Shown piece after piece: positions 8,597 to 17,148 of a stretch of 64,000 nt of DNA. Origin of the DNA: Leifsonia sp. Leaf336 (GTDB lineage: Bacteria > Actinomycetota > Actinomycetes > Actinomycetales > Microbacteriaceae); NCBI RefSeq assembly GCF_001423695.1, contig NZ_LMOZ01000003.1:601018-665017 (forward strand). Direction: 5' to 3'. Made by a program: the position numbers and the translations under genes. Numbering within the stretch: position 1 is the first letter of the stretch; the number at the start of each line of letters is the position of its first letter. The notes beneath the pieces are model-generated. The model saw nothing but the letters and a program-made list of their open reading frames with translations, had not been told where the DNA came from and did not search any database.

Positions 8597-9736
8597 GTGG
8601 TTGCGACGAACGATACCCCGCGCCCGGCGAACACCGTCCAGCTGCTGACTGCTGACGGCCGTTTCCAGCCGAGCGACCTGGCCGGAGAGTACCTCCCGTA
8701 CCTCGAGCGACTCGACGAGAACGATTACCGGACCTTCTACCGCGACATGGTTCGCGTCCGCGCGTTCGACCTCGAGGCCGCCAACCTGCAGCGCCAGGGC
8801 CAGCTCGGCCTCTGGGTGCCGAGCCACGGCCAGGAGGGCGCCCAGGTCGGCTCCGCCCGCGCCGCCAAGCCGCAGGACAACCTCTTCCCCTCCTACCGCG
8901 AGCACGTCGTCGGCATGATCCGCGGCATCGATCCCGTGGGCATCATGGGACTTCTGCGCGGTACGACCCACGGCGGCTGGGACCCGACCGACCCGGCGGT
9001 GCGCAACTTCCACCTTTACACTCTGGTGATCGGATCGCACGCGGTGCACGCGACCGGGTACGCCCTGGGTGTGAAGCTCGACGGCAAGGTCGGCACCGGC
9101 GACCCGAACAGCGACGAGGCGGTCATCGTCTACTTCGGCGACGGCGCGACCAGTCAGGGCGACGTCAGCGAAGCGTTCGTCTTCGCGGCCAGCTACCAGA
9201 CTCCGCAGGTGTTCTTCCTGCAGAACAACCACTGGGCCATCTCGGTTCCGGTGACCACGCAGTCGCGCACCCCGCTCTACCTGCGCTCCAGCGGGTTCGG
9301 CATCCCCGGCGTGCAGCTCGACGGCAACGACGTGCTCGCCGCCTACGCCGTCACCGCGAAGCACCTGGACGACGCGCGCAACGGCGAAGGCCCCAGCATG
9401 ATCGAAGCCCTCACCTACCGGATGGGCGCGCACACGTCGAGCGACGACCCCTCCAAGTACCGCAGCGACGACGAGGTGGCCTACTGGGCCGAGCGCGACC
9501 CGATCCTGCGCTTCCGGATCTTCCTGGAGCAGCAGGGCGTCGGCCAGGCGTTCTTCGACACGGCGCAGGAGGAGGCGGCCGATCTCGCCGCCGACGTGCG
9601 TCGGCGCACGCTGGAGCTTCAGGCGCCGCCGCCCGCCAGCATGTTCGAGAACGTCTACAGTGAGCCGCATCCCCTGATGGACGAGCAGCGGCGCTGGCTC
9701 GAAGAGTACGAGGCATCCTTCGGAGGTGACGCATGA
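8597..9736 (+). CDS. bkdA: 2-oxoacid dehydrogenase E1 alpha subunit (branched-chain type)
   Basis: ThDP-dependent E1 alpha of a branched-chain 2-oxoacid dehydrogenase complex, which decarboxylates 2-oxoisovalerate and similar acids. The ThDP motif runs from GDGATSQGD to NNHWAIS. The loop YRMGAHTSSDDPSKYRSDDE resembles BCKDH more than classical PDH. Length is 379 residues. The start is probably leaderless: TAGGTT (8585-8590), 6 nt, GTG, with the -10 inside the 3' end of hisC. The stop overlaps the E1 beta start (ATGA). Substrate choice between branched-chain acids and pyruvate is inferred only. Confidence 0.85.
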   Translation: MVATNDTPRPANTVQLLTADGRFQPSDLAGEYLPYLERLDENDYRTFYRDMVRVRAFDLEAANLQRQGQLGLWVPSHGQEGAQVGSARAAKPQDNLFPSYREHVVGMIRGIDPVGIMGLLRGTTHGGWDPTDPAVRNFHLYTLVIGSHAVHATGYALGVKLDGKVGTGDPNSDEAVIVYFGDGATSQGDVSEAFVFAASYQTPQVFFLQNNHWAISVPVTTQSRTPLYLRSSGFGIPGVQLDGNDVLAAYAVTAKHLDDARNGEGPSMIEALTYRMGAHTSSDDPSKYRSDDEVAYWAERDPILRFRIFLEQQGVGQAFFDTAQEEAADLAADVRRRTLELQAPPPASMFENVYSEPHPLMDEQRRWLEEYEASFGGDA

Positions 9737-11043
9737 GCGACCCGAGAGGCGAGACCGGCTACGTGGAGGCCGAGCTCATCGACGACGAGACGCAGCAGCA
9801 CGACGAACCCGCGACGGAGACCCAGGCGATCGACGTGGTGGAGATCGTGGAGAGCGAGCCTGGCTCGCTCGTGCTCGAGGAGCACGTGGCCGAGCAGGAG
9901 TGGACGCGCGAGTTCGCGATCGAGGACAGCGCGCCGGCGATGCCGGAGACCGAGCTCGCCGGGTCGGGTGAGCTGGCGAGCGTGAGCGACGAGCAGGAGG
10001 CCGAGAGCGCCGCCGCGGAGACCACGTCTCAGCAGGCCGTTCCCGCAGCCGAGGCCGCCGGTCCGCGCCTCCAGTCGCTGCCGATGGTCAAGGCCCTGAA
10101 CGCCGGCCTGCGCCGCGCGCTCGCCGACGACCCGAAGGTCCTGCTGATGGGCGAGGACATCGGCCCGCTGGGCGGCGTCTTCCGCGTCACAGAGGGCCTC
10201 CAGGCCGAGTTCGGCGCCAAGCGCGTGCTCGACACCCCGCTCGCGGAGTCGGGGATCATCGGCTCGGCGATCGGCCTCGCGATGCGCGGCTACCGTCCCG
10301 TGGTCGAGATCCAGTTCAACGGGTTTGTCTTCCCCGGATTCGACCAGATCACGACGCAGCTCGCCAAGCTGACGAACCGGCACTCCGGCGCCGTGTCGAT
10401 GCCGGTCGTCATCCGCATCCCGCACGGCGGTCACATCGGCGCGGTCGAGCACCACCAGGAGGCCCCGGAGGCGTACTTCGCGCACACCGCAGGCTTGCGT
10501 GTCGTCGCGCCGTCGACGCCGCACGACGCGTATTGGATGATCCAGGAGGCGATCGCCTCCGACGACCCGGTGATCTTCTTCGAGCCGATGAGCCGCTACT
10601 GGCCCAAGGGCGAGGTCGACACCGTCGAGAACGGCGTGCCCCTGCACGCGAGCCGGGTGGTCCGCACCGGAACCGACGCGACGATCGTCGCCTGGGCCGG
10701 CATGGTGCCCGTCGCGCTGCGCGCCGCGGAGATCGCGGCAGAGGAGGGGCGGAGCCTGGAGGTCATCGACCTCCGCTCGCTGTCACCGATCGACTACGCG
10801 CCCATCGTGCAGTCGGTCCAGAAGACCGGCCGGCTCATCGTCGCTCAGGAGGCTCCCGGCGTGGTGTCGGTCGCCTCCGAGGTGGCGGCCGTCGTCTCTG
10901 AGAAGGCGTTCTACTCGCTGGAGTCGCCGGCGCTGCGCGTCGCCGGATTCGACACCCCCTTCCCGCCGGCCAAGCTCGAGGACGTGTATCTTCCCGACGC
11001 CGACCGCATCCTCGAGGCCGTCGACCGCGCGCTCGCCTACTGA
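9733..11043 (+). CDS. bkdB: 2-oxoacid dehydrogenase E1 beta subunit with acidic N-terminal extension
   Basis: E1 beta partner of the preceding alpha subunit. The catalytic part begins at [13 protein letters not shown] (Met118) and has [43 protein letters not shown] and the C-terminal transketolase domain ([18 protein letters not shown]). That part is about 319 residues, the normal full length. It is preceded by 117 residues rich in E, D, A, S and Q that look disordered. Start 9733 is supported by the ATGA overlap with E1 alpha, although an internal start at 10084 would give a canonical protein. Confidence 0.86.
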   Translation: MSDPRGETGYVEAELIDDETQQHDEPATETQAIDVVEIVESEPGSLVLEEHVAEQEWTREFAIEDSAPAMPETELAGSGELASVSDEQEAESAAAETTSQQAVPAAEAAGPRLQSLPMVKALNAGLRRALADDPKVLLMGEDIGPLGGVFRVTEGLQAEFGAKRVLDTPLAESGIIGSAIGLAMRGYRPVVEIQFNGFVFPGFDQITTQLAKLTNRHSGAVSMPVVIRIPHGGHIGAVEHHQEAPEAYFAHTAGLRVVAPSTPHDAYWMIQEAIASDDPVIFFEPMSRYWPKGEVDTVENGVPLHASRVVRTGTDATIVAWAGMVPVALRAAEIAAEEGRSLEVIDLRSLSPIDYAPIVQSVQKTGRLIVAQEAPGVVSVASEVAAVVSEKAFYSLESPALRVAGFDTPFPPAKLEDVYLPDADRILEAVDRALAY

Positions 11044-11068
11044 GCCCGCCGAACGAAAGAAGTCGCAC

Positions 11069-12484
11069 ATGAGCGAGTCCCAGTTCCTGCTGCCCGACGT
11101 CGGCGAGGGCCTGACCGAAGCCGAGATCGTCTCGTGGAAGGTCGCGCCGGGCGAGCCGGTCGCCGTCAACCAGGTGATCGTCGAGATCGAGACCGCCAAG
11201 TCGCTCGTCGAACTGCCGTCGCCGTTCGAGGGGACCGTCAGCGAGCTGCTGGTCTCCGAGGGCCAGACCGTGGAGGTCGGTACGCCGATCATCACCGTCA
11301 CCGGTGGCGAGGCGGCAGCGCCTGCCGCTCCGGTGAGCGAGGTGGCGCAGGCGGAGGCCGATGCGGCTCAGAGCGTCTCGCACGAGGCGGACGAGCCGAA
11401 GGCCGGAGCGGTGCTCGTCGGGTACGGCGCGGCCGGGCACGGCACGAGTCGTCGTCGTCGGGTGACCCACCCGGGCACGGCCTCCCTGCCGATCACGTTC
11501 ACGCCGCCGGCGCCGCCCGCTGCACCGAAGGCGGAGACCGCGTCCGCTCCGGTGGCGTCGGTCACCGCCGCAGCACCGTCTCCCGCGACCTCCGCCCCGG
11601 CCGGCGCTTCGCCCGTGGGAAGCGCTCCCGTGATCGCCAAGCCGCCGATCCGCAAGCTGGCCAAAGACCTCGGCGTCGACCTCACTTTGGTGACGCCGAC
11701 CGGCCCGATCGGCGACATCACGCGCGACGACGTGCTGCGCGAGGCGACGCAGGCGAGCGTGTTCCGCAACATCCAGACGCCGGCGTGGCCCGACGACCGC
11801 GAAGACCGCATCCCGGTCAAGGGCGTGCGCAAGGCGATCGCGACGGCGATGACGAGCAGCGCGTTCAGCGCTCCGCACGTGAGCCTCTTCGTCGACGTCG
11901 ACGCGACGCGAACCATGGAGTTCGTCAAGCGCCTCAAGAACTCGGCCGACTTCGTCGGTGTGAAGATCTCCCCGCTGCTGATCGTCGCCAAGGCGATCAT
12001 CTGGGCGGTGCGGCGCAACCCCACGGTGAACTCGACGTGGACCGATGAGGAGATCATCGTCCGTCACTACGTGAACCTGGGCATCGCCGCGGCTACCCCG
12101 CGCGGGCTGATCGTGCCGAACGTCAAGGAGGCGCAGGGGATGTCCCTGCTCGAGCTGGCCAAGGCGCTCGAGGAACTGACGCTGATCGCGCGCGAGGGCA
12201 AGACTCCCCCGGCCGACATGTCCGGCGGAACGATCACCATCACGAACATCGGCGTGTTCGGGATGGACACCGGCACCCCGATCCTGAACCCCGGCGAGGT
12301 GGGCATCGTCGCGCTGGGCACGATCAAGCAGAAGCCGTGGGTCGTGGACGGCGAGGTGCGTCCGCGTTACGTGACCACGGTGGGAGCATCGTTCGATCAC
12401 CGGGTGGTGGACGGCGACGTCGCGTCGCGCTTCCTCGCCGACGTGGCCTCCATCATCGAGGAGCCCGCGCTGCTGCTGGACTGA
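11069..12484 (+). CDS. bkdC: dihydrolipoamide acyltransferase E2
   Basis: E2 core of the complex; transfers the acyl group from lipoate to CoA. Domains in order: one lipoyl domain (residues 1-75; lipoylated Lys44 in ETAKSLVEL), an Ala/Pro linker, a peripheral-subunit-binding domain (about 190-230, [14 protein letters not shown]...TRDDVL), then the acyltransferase domain with the catalytic DHRVVDG (His444). Length is 471 residues. It is the third gene of the operon, 25 nt after E1 beta. No E3 gene follows, so lipoamide dehydrogenase must be encoded elsewhere. Confidence 0.92.
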   Translation: MSESQFLLPDVGEGLTEAEIVSWKVAPGEPVAVNQVIVEIETAKSLVELPSPFEGTVSELLVSEGQTVEVGTPIITVTGGEAAAPAAPVSEVAQAEADAAQSVSHEADEPKAGAVLVGYGAAGHGTSRRRRVTHPGTASLPITFTPPAPPAAPKAETASAPVASVTAAAPSPATSAPAGASPVGSAPVIAKPPIRKLAKDLGVDLTLVTPTGPIGDITRDDVLREATQASVFRNIQTPAWPDDREDRIPVKGVRKAIATAMTSSAFSAPHVSLFVDVDATRTMEFVKRLKNSADFVGVKISPLLIVAKAIIWAVRRNPTVNSTWTDEEIIVRHYVNLGIAAATPRGLIVPNVKEAQGMSLLELAKALEELTLIAREGKTPPADMSGGTITITNIGVFGMDTGTPILNPGEVGIVALGTIKQKPWVVDGEVRPRYVTTVGASFDHRVVDGDVASRFLADVASIIEEPALLLD

Positions 12485-12500
12485 TGCCACCGAGATGATT

Positions 12501-12528
12501 TTGACAATCATTCTCAACAAGGGATAGT
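12501..12528 (+). promoter_or_regulatory. Zur-type operator overlapping the znuA promoter
   Basis: TTGACAATCATTCTCAA (12501-12517) is a near-perfect 17-bp inverted repeat with TTGA/TCAA ends and AAT/ATT arms, like actinobacterial Zur boxes. Its first six bases form a -35 (TTGACA), and GATAGT (12523-12528) is a -10 at 16-bp spacing. Zinc-loaded Zur binding here would block RNA polymerase. The regulator gene lies four genes downstream. Confidence 0.75.
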
Positions 12529-12565
12529 GTCGTGGGGTACCCATCGCCGAATTAGACAGGCCCCC

Positions 12566-13465
12566 ATGCAGAAGCGATCCGTCTTCGCCCTCGCTCTCAG
12601 CGCTCTGACTGCGCTCGCGCTCACCGGCTGCTCCGCCGGCTCCTCCGCCGACGACGGCAAGGTCCGTGTCGTCGCCAGCACCAACGTGTACGGCGACATC
12701 GCCTCCACCATCGCCGGCGACGCCGTCGAGGTGACTTCGTTGATGTCCGACCCCGCCCAGGACCCGCACTCGTTCGAGGCGAGCGCCCAGAGCCAGCTCG
12801 CGGTGTCGAAGGCCGACATCCTGATCGAGAACGGAGGCGGCTACGACGACTTCATGGGCACCCTCCGCTCCGGCTCCAAGAACACGAAGGCGTCCGTGCT
12901 GAACGTCGTCGACCTCTCCGGCAAGAAGGCCGAGAACGGCGGCCTCAACGAGCACGTCTGGTACGACTTCCCGACCATCGAGAAGTTCACCACCGCACTG
13001 ACCGACGCACTCGTGAAGGCAGACCCGGCGCAGAAGGCGACATTCGCCAAGAACGCGGACGCCTTCTCCGGCAAGCTCGCCGCCCTCCAGAACCGGGAGG
13101 CCGAGCTCAAGACGCAGTACGCCGGCGAAGGCGCCGCGATCACCGAGCCGGTGCCGCTCTACCTGCTGGAGGCCATCGGGCTCGTCGACAAGACGCCCGA
13201 GAAGTTCAGCGCCGCGATCGAGGAGGGCAGCGATGTCTCGCCGCTCGTGCTGCAGGAGACCCTCGCCCTGTTCAGCCGGCACCAGGTGAAGCTGCTCGCC
13301 TACAACGAGCAGACCTCCGGGCCGGAGACCGAGCGCGTGCTCGCCGCAGCCAAGCAGGCGGGAGTCCCAGTGGTCCCCGTCACCGAGACCCTGCCGAAGG
13401 GCAAGGACTACATCGGCTGGATGAACGCCAACCTCGACGCCGTCGGAGCGGCGTTGGCGAAATGA
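12566..13465 (+). CDS. znuA: zinc ABC transporter substrate-binding lipoprotein
   Basis: Extracellular metal-binding component of a high-affinity zinc importer (cluster A-I/ZnuA family). The 299-residue protein has a signal peptide with lipobox ALTGC near residue 22, then NVYGDIASTIAGDAVEVTSL. Histidines of DPHSFEAS and NEHVWYDFPT are probable metal ligands. The C-terminus ends GKDYIGWMNANLDAVGAAL. There is no His-rich loop. ATG 12566 is chosen because it starts the signal peptide; an upstream GTG at 12527 would lie within or before the predicted transcript start. It overlaps znuC by ATGA. Confidence 0.9.
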   Translation: MQKRSVFALALSALTALALTGCSAGSSADDGKVRVVASTNVYGDIASTIAGDAVEVTSLMSDPAQDPHSFEASAQSQLAVSKADILIENGGGYDDFMGTLRSGSKNTKASVLNVVDLSGKKAENGGLNEHVWYDFPTIEKFTTALTDALVKADPAQKATFAKNADAFSGKLAALQNREAELKTQYAGEGAAITEPVPLYLLEAIGLVDKTPEKFSAAIEEGSDVSPLVLQETLALFSRHQVKLLAYNEQTSGPETERVLAAAKQAGVPVVPVTETLPKGKDYIGWMNANLDAVGAALAK

Positions 13466-14322
13466 GCGAGCCGTTGGAGCGGGTGCCGGCCCCGGAACGC
13501 CGCGGGGTCGTCCTCAGCCTGCGCTCCGCCGCGCTCGGCTTCGGAGAGCGCACGCTGTGGAGCGGGCTCGACCTCGACGTGCACGCGGGCGAGTTCGTCG
13601 CCGTTCTCGGCCCGAACGGCTCGGGCAAGACCAGCCTCCTCAAGGCGATCCTGGGCCAGCAGTCGCTCGACTCCGGCTCCATCGAGCTGGACGGCCGTCC
13701 CGTTCGCCGGGGAGACCGCCGCATCGGCTACATCCCGCAGCAGAAGCTCATCCCCGCCGGCACGCCGATGCGCGCCCGTGATCTGGTGGCGCTCGGCGTC
13801 AACGGGCACCGCTGGGGGCTCCCGATCCCGAGCCGCGGCGACCGCGCGCAGGTGGAGCAGCTGATCGATTCGGTCGGAGCCCGGCGCTACGCCGACACCC
13901 CGGTGGGATCGCTCTCGGGCGGCGAGCAGCAGCGGCTGCGGGTCGCGCAGGCGCTCGCCGGAGACCCGGCGCTCCTGCTCTGCGACGAGCCGCTGCTGTC
14001 GCTCGACCTTCAGCACCAGCGCGGCGTCAGCGAACTGATCGACCGGCGCCGGCGCGAGCACGAAAGCGCCGTCGTCTTCGTCACCCACGACGTGAACCCG
14101 GTGCTCGGCATGGTCGACCGCGTGCTGTACCTCGCGGGAGGCCGGTTCCGGACCGGGACGCCCGACGAGGTGCTGCGCAGCGAGGTGCTCACCGACCTGT
14201 ACGGCACGCCGGTGGATGTCATCCGGAGCCGGGGGCGGATCGTCGTGGTCGGCATCCCCGACGCCGAGACCCACGAGCACCACGAGCACGCCCGCGAGCC
14301 CCACCCGGAGCCGACGGCATGA
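13462..14322 (+). CDS. znuC: zinc ABC transporter ATP-binding protein
   Basis: ATPase of the zinc importer, 286 residues. Walker A GPNGSGKTSLL, Q-loop IGYIPQQK, signature LSGGEQQRLRVAQAL, Walker B ALLLCDEPLLSLD and H-loop VFVTHD are all intact. The C-terminus is His/Glu-rich (ETHEHHEHAREPHPE), a likely zinc-binding tail. It overlaps both znuA and znuB by 4 nt (ATGA), so the three genes are translationally coupled. Zur control through the znuA operator is expected. Confidence 0.92.
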   Translation: MSEPLERVPAPERRGVVLSLRSAALGFGERTLWSGLDLDVHAGEFVAVLGPNGSGKTSLLKAILGQQSLDSGSIELDGRPVRRGDRRIGYIPQQKLIPAGTPMRARDLVALGVNGHRWGLPIPSRGDRAQVEQLIDSVGARRYADTPVGSLSGGEQQRLRVAQALAGDPALLLCDEPLLSLDLQHQRGVSELIDRRRREHESAVVFVTHDVNPVLGMVDRVLYLAGGRFRTGTPDEVLRSEVLTDLYGTPVDVIRSRGRIVVVGIPDAETHEHHEHAREPHPEPTA

Positions 14323-15176
14323 ACGATCTCTGGTCGCAGCTCTTCAACTTCACCGACTACGGCGAGTTGCTGGCGCTCGTGCGCAACTCGATCTTCGCCG
14401 GCGCCGTGCTCGGCGTGGTCGGCGGCCTGATCGGCGTCTTCGTCATGCAGCGCGACATGGCGTTCGCCGTGCACGGCATCAGCGAGCTCTCGTTCGCCGG
14501 CGCCGCGATCGCCCTGCTGTTCGGCGTGAACGTCGTGGCCGGCTCGCTCGTCGGCTCGCTCATCGCGGCCATCCTGATCGGGCTGCTCGGCGCGAAGGCG
14601 CGTGACCGCAACTCGATCATCGCCGTGCTGATGCCGTTCGGCCTGGGGCTCGGCATCCTGGCGCTCGCACTCTATCCCGGCCGCAGCGCCAACAAGTTCG
14701 GCCTGCTCACCGGCCAGATCGTGGCGGTCGACGACCCGCAGCTGGGATCGCTGCTGGTGATCGGAGCCGTCGTGCTGATCGCGTTGCTGCTGATGTGGCG
14801 CCCCCTCATGTTCGACAGCCTCGATGCAGACGTGGCCGCCTCGCGCGGTGTGCCGACGCGATTCGTGTCGCTCGCCTTCATGGTGCTGCTCGGGCTCGCG
14901 GTCGCCGTCTCCGTCCAGATCGTCGGAGCGCTGCTGGTGCTGTCCCTCCTGGTGACACCGGCAGCCGCGGCGATGCGCGTCTCCTCGTCGCCCCTCGTCG
15001 TGCCGCTGCTGAGCGTGGGCTTCGCGCTGCTCTCCGTGGTCGGCGGCATCATGCTGGCGCTCGGCAGCTCGCTCCCGATCAGCCCGTATGTGACGACGAT
15101 CTCGTTCCTCATCTACGTGGGGTGCCGGCTCGTCGGCGGCCGCGGCTCACGGCGGGTGGTGAGCCAGGCAGGCTAG
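14319..15176 (+). CDS. znuB: zinc ABC transporter permease
   Basis: Membrane permease of the ABC-3 family (cluster 9, metal), 285 residues with about eight spans. A typical early segment is FAGAVLGVVGGLIGVFVMQRDMAFAVHGISELSFAGAA (residues about 24-61), and LLVLSLLVTPAAAAMR near residue 205 is also characteristic. It overlaps znuC by 4 nt and is followed 9 nt later by zur, which has its own -10 element. Confidence 0.92.
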   Translation: MNDLWSQLFNFTDYGELLALVRNSIFAGAVLGVVGGLIGVFVMQRDMAFAVHGISELSFAGAAIALLFGVNVVAGSLVGSLIAAILIGLLGAKARDRNSIIAVLMPFGLGLGILALALYPGRSANKFGLLTGQIVAVDDPQLGSLLVIGAVVLIALLLMWRPLMFDSLDADVAASRGVPTRFVSLAFMVLLGLAVAVSVQIVGALLVLSLLVTPAAAAMRVSSSPLVVPLLSVGFALLSVVGGIMLALGSSLPISPYVTTISFLIYVGCRLVGGRGSRRVVSQAG

Positions 15177-15185
15177 CCTGAGATC

Positions 15186-15581
15186 GTGAAGCGCAACACC
15201 TGGCAGCGGGAGGCCGTCCGCGAGGCCCTGACCTCGACGGAAGGCTTCATCAGCGCGCAGGCGCTCCACCTCAACCTGCACGAGACGGGGTCGCCGATCG
15301 GTCTCGCCACCGTCTATCGCGCCCTCGCCGACCTGGCCGCCGAAGGGGATGCCGACTCGCTGCAGTCACCGGAGGGCGAGAGCCTCTACCGCGCCTGCAC
15401 GACCGGGCATCACCACCACCTGATCTGCCGCAACTGCGGCCTCACCGTGGAGATCGAGGCCGACGAGGTCGAGCAGTGGGCGCGCGCGGCAGCCGCGTCG
15501 CACGGCTTCACGCAGGCGCAGCACGTGGTCGATGTGTTCGGGCTCTGCGCGAGCTGCACGGCCAAGGCCGCGGCCGAGTAG
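15186..15581 (+). CDS. zur: Fur-family zinc uptake regulator Zur
   Basis: Zinc-sensing repressor, 131 residues. The N-terminal winged helix (NTWQREAVREAL...GLATVYRALADLAAEG) is followed by metal sites: GHHHHLICRNCG with paired CxxC (residues about 77-88), EIEADEVE, and a second CASC near the C-terminus (structural zinc). Context with znuACB makes Zur far likelier than Fur. The start is leaderless-looking: TAGCCT (15174-15179), 6 nt, GTG, so it may be transcribed separately from the znu operon. Confidence 0.92.
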   Translation: MKRNTWQREAVREALTSTEGFISAQALHLNLHETGSPIGLATVYRALADLAAEGDADSLQSPEGESLYRACTTGHHHHLICRNCGLTVEIEADEVEQWARAAAASHGFTQAQHVVDVFGLCASCTAKAAAE

Positions 15582-15618
15582 GCCCGTCCCCGATTTGGCC
15601 GCACGGCCTCCCGTGCCG

Positions 15619-15762
15619 TAGCATGGATGTTTGGCTGAGTGGGCTCCTCCCACTCCGTTAGCCGTGTACGAAACCCCGAGCCTGAAAATGCCTGGGAAGT
15701 CGTGCGCCGACAAGTGACCTTGGGTGATGCCGTCCGGCATCACGGTATTGGAGAAGAAAGCA
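15619..15762 (+). promoter_or_regulatory. structured leader of the rpmB-rpmG-rpsN operon
   Basis: A -10-like TAGCAT (15619-15624) predicts an untranslated leader of about 130 nt. Two strong hairpins are visible: GAGTGGG/CCCACTC (15637-15643 with 15649-15655), extended by outer GGCT/AGCC (15633-15636 with 15660-15663), and a perfect 8-bp stem (15724-15731 with 15736-15743) 19 nt before the start codon. Just upstream, GCACGG/CCGTGC (15601-15616) may end zur. The leader does not match a riboswitch I know; r-protein autoregulation is a possibility. No convincing Zur box was found. Confidence 0.45.
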
Positions 15763-15999
15763 ATGGCAGCAGTGTGCCAGGTGACAGGAGCCACCCCCGG
15801 CTTCGGTCACAACATCTCGCACTCGCACCGTCGCACGAAGCGACGGTTCGACCCGAACATCCAGAAGAAGACGTACTACGTCCCGTCTCTTCGTCGTAAC
15901 GTCACCCTGACCCTGAGCGCCAAGGGCATCAAGGTCATCGACGCCCGTGGCATCGAGTCCGTGGTCAAGGACCTCCTGGCCCGTGGGGAGAAGATCTAA
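15763..15999 (+). CDS. rpmB: 50S ribosomal protein L28
   Basis: A 78-residue L28: [20 protein letters not shown], then [17 protein letters not shown]. The zinc-binding form has paired cysteines near residues 5 and 8; here only Cys5 remains (CQVTG), so this is the zinc-independent type. ATG 15763 has GGAG about 10 nt upstream. It is the first gene of a three-gene operon with rpmG and rpsN, next to zur, the arrangement expected for zinc-sparing ribosomal proteins. Confidence 0.95.
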   Translation: MAAVCQVTGATPGFGHNISHSHRRTKRRFDPNIQKKTYYVPSLRRNVTLTLSAKGIKVIDARGIESVVKDLLARGEKI

Positions 16000-16001
16000 C
16001 A

Positions 16002-16169
16002 ATGGCGAAGCAGCAGGACATCCGTCCGATCATCAAGCTCCGTTCGACGGCAGGCACCGGTTACACCTACGTGACCAAGAAGAACCGCCGCAACGACCCC
16101 GACCGTCTCGTGCTCAAGAAGTACGACCCCATCGTGCGTAAGCACGTCGACTTCCGAGAGGAGCGCTAA
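16002..16169 (+). CDS. rpmG: 50S ribosomal protein L33 (cysteine-free type)
   Basis: A 55-residue L33: [49 protein letters not shown]. No cysteine is present, whereas the zinc form has two CxxC pairs, so it is the C-minus paralogue. It starts 2 nt after the rpmB stop and is followed 3 nt later by rpsN, making a tight operon. Confidence 0.95.
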   Translation: MAKQQDIRPIIKLRSTAGTGYTYVTKKNRRNDPDRLVLKKYDPIVRKHVDFREER

Positions 16170-16172
16170 ACC

Positions 16173-16478
16173 ATGGCCAAGACGTCCAAGATCGCCAAGA
16201 ACGAGCAGCGCAAGGTCATCGTCGAGCGCTACGCCGCCAAGCGCGCCGAGCTCAAGAAGGCGCTCGTCGACCCGAACGGCACCGACGAGTCCCGCGAGGC
16301 CGCCCGCATCGGCCTGCAGAAGCTCCCCCGCGACGCTTCGCCGATCCGCGTGCGCAACCGCGACGCCGTCGACGGCCGTCCGCGCGGAAACCTCAGCAAG
16401 TTCGGCATCTCGCGTGTCCGCTTCCGCGACATGGCGCACCGTGGCGAGCTGCCCGGCATCACCAAGTCGAGCTGGTAA
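16173..16478 (+). CDS. rpsN: 30S ribosomal protein S14 (long, zinc-independent type)
   Basis: A 101-residue S14 of the long form: [20 protein letters not shown], then [14 protein letters not shown], ending [15 protein letters not shown]. The short zinc form (61 residues, CxxC...CxxC) is absent here; no cysteine occurs. With L28 and L33 it completes a zinc-free trio that in other actinobacteria is controlled by Zur. GAGGAGC upstream is the likely ribosome site. A strong terminator follows. Confidence 0.95.
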   Translation: MAKTSKIAKNEQRKVIVERYAAKRAELKKALVDPNGTDESREAARIGLQKLPRDASPIRVRNRDAVDGRPRGNLSKFGISRVRFRDMAHRGELPGITKSSW

Positions 16479-16516
16479 GCCCTTCGCGCAGAAGAGCACA
16501 AGCGACACCCGTTGGA

Positions 16517-16544
16517 GGGGCGTCCGGCATCCGCCGGGCGCCCC
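16517..16544 (+). terminator. Intrinsic-type terminator after rpsN
   Basis: A 12-bp stem (16517-16528 with 16533-16544, one G-U pair) with an ATCC loop, starting 38 nt after the rpsN stop. Confidence 0.85.
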
Positions 16545-16597
16545 TTCGCCGTGTCCGGACCCCTCTCGGCCTGGACGCGCCGTGGGAACCCGTCGAA

Positions 16598-16640
16598 AAT
16601 CCGCGAGAATCCGCGAGTTTTCGCGGGATTCTGATACATT
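16598..16640 (+). promoter_or_regulatory. hup promoter with phased direct and inverted repeats
   Basis: Two adjacent copies of AATCCGCGAG (16598-16607 and 16608-16617) are followed by a near-inverted copy (TCGCGGGATTC, 16621-16631). An extended -10, TGATACATT (16632-16640), abuts it. The repeats occupy the -35 region, so a bound protein could replace or block the -35 contact. HU autoregulation is one guess. Confidence 0.5.
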
Positions 16641-16736
16641 CGAGGCGGTCGACCGACCAAACGTAACGGCCCCTGTGGCCTCAACCGTTCCACACGAAAG
16701 CTGAATAACCAGCACAAGGTCCGAGGAGGACACTCA

Positions 16737-17021
16737 ATGGCTGACAACCTGAACAAGACCGAGCTCGTTGCTGCCGTCGCCGCGGCGTCGGGTCAGAGCC
16801 AGGCCACCGTCTCGAGCGTCGTCGACGCGTTCTTCGCCACGATCAGCGACACCGTCAAGGGTGGCGGCAAGGTCACCATCCCGGGCTGGCTCGCTGCCGA
16901 GCGCACCGAGACCGCCGCTCGCACCGGCCGCAACCCGCAGACGGGCGAGGAGATCTCGATCCCGGCCGGCCACCGCGTCAAGCTGACCGCGGGCTCGAAG
17001 CTCAAGGCTGCCGTCAAGTAA
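16737..17021 (+). CDS. hup: HU-family DNA-binding protein
   Basis: Histone-like nucleoid protein, 94 residues: NLNKTELVAAVAAASGQSQA at the N-terminus, the beta-arm region with GRNPQTGEEI, and the end PAGHRVKLTAGSKLKAAV. It binds DNA as a dimer and bends it. It lacks the long Lys/Ala-rich tail of mycobacterial HupB. AGGAGGA lies about 9 nt upstream of ATG. The leader is about 90 nt, and the gene is monocistronic with a terminator. Confidence 0.95.
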   Translation: MADNLNKTELVAAVAAASGQSQATVSSVVDAFFATISDTVKGGGKVTIPGWLAAERTETAARTGRNPQTGEEISIPAGHRVKLTAGSKLKAAVK

Positions 17022-17039
17022 TCAGCCTGCACAGGCTCC

Positions 17040-17075
17040 ACGGGGGCGGCGTCGCGTTTGCGGCGCCGCCCCCGT
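17040..17075 (+). terminator. Intrinsic-type terminator after hup
   Basis: A 12-bp perfect stem (17040-17051 with 17064-17075) with a 12-nt loop, 18 nt after the hup stop. Confidence 0.85.
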
Positions 17076-17148
17076 TCTGCGCCCGCCGGGTGCCGGTCGC
17101 CCCTCCCCTGTGGGCAGGCGTTCAGCGCCGGCGACGTAGGCTTGACGG

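Noticed and set aside
15664-15700. TGAAAATG half-site as a Zur box upstream of rpmB
   Set aside because: The second arm does not match (CCTGGGAA instead of CATTTTCA), and the site is downstream of the probable promoter.
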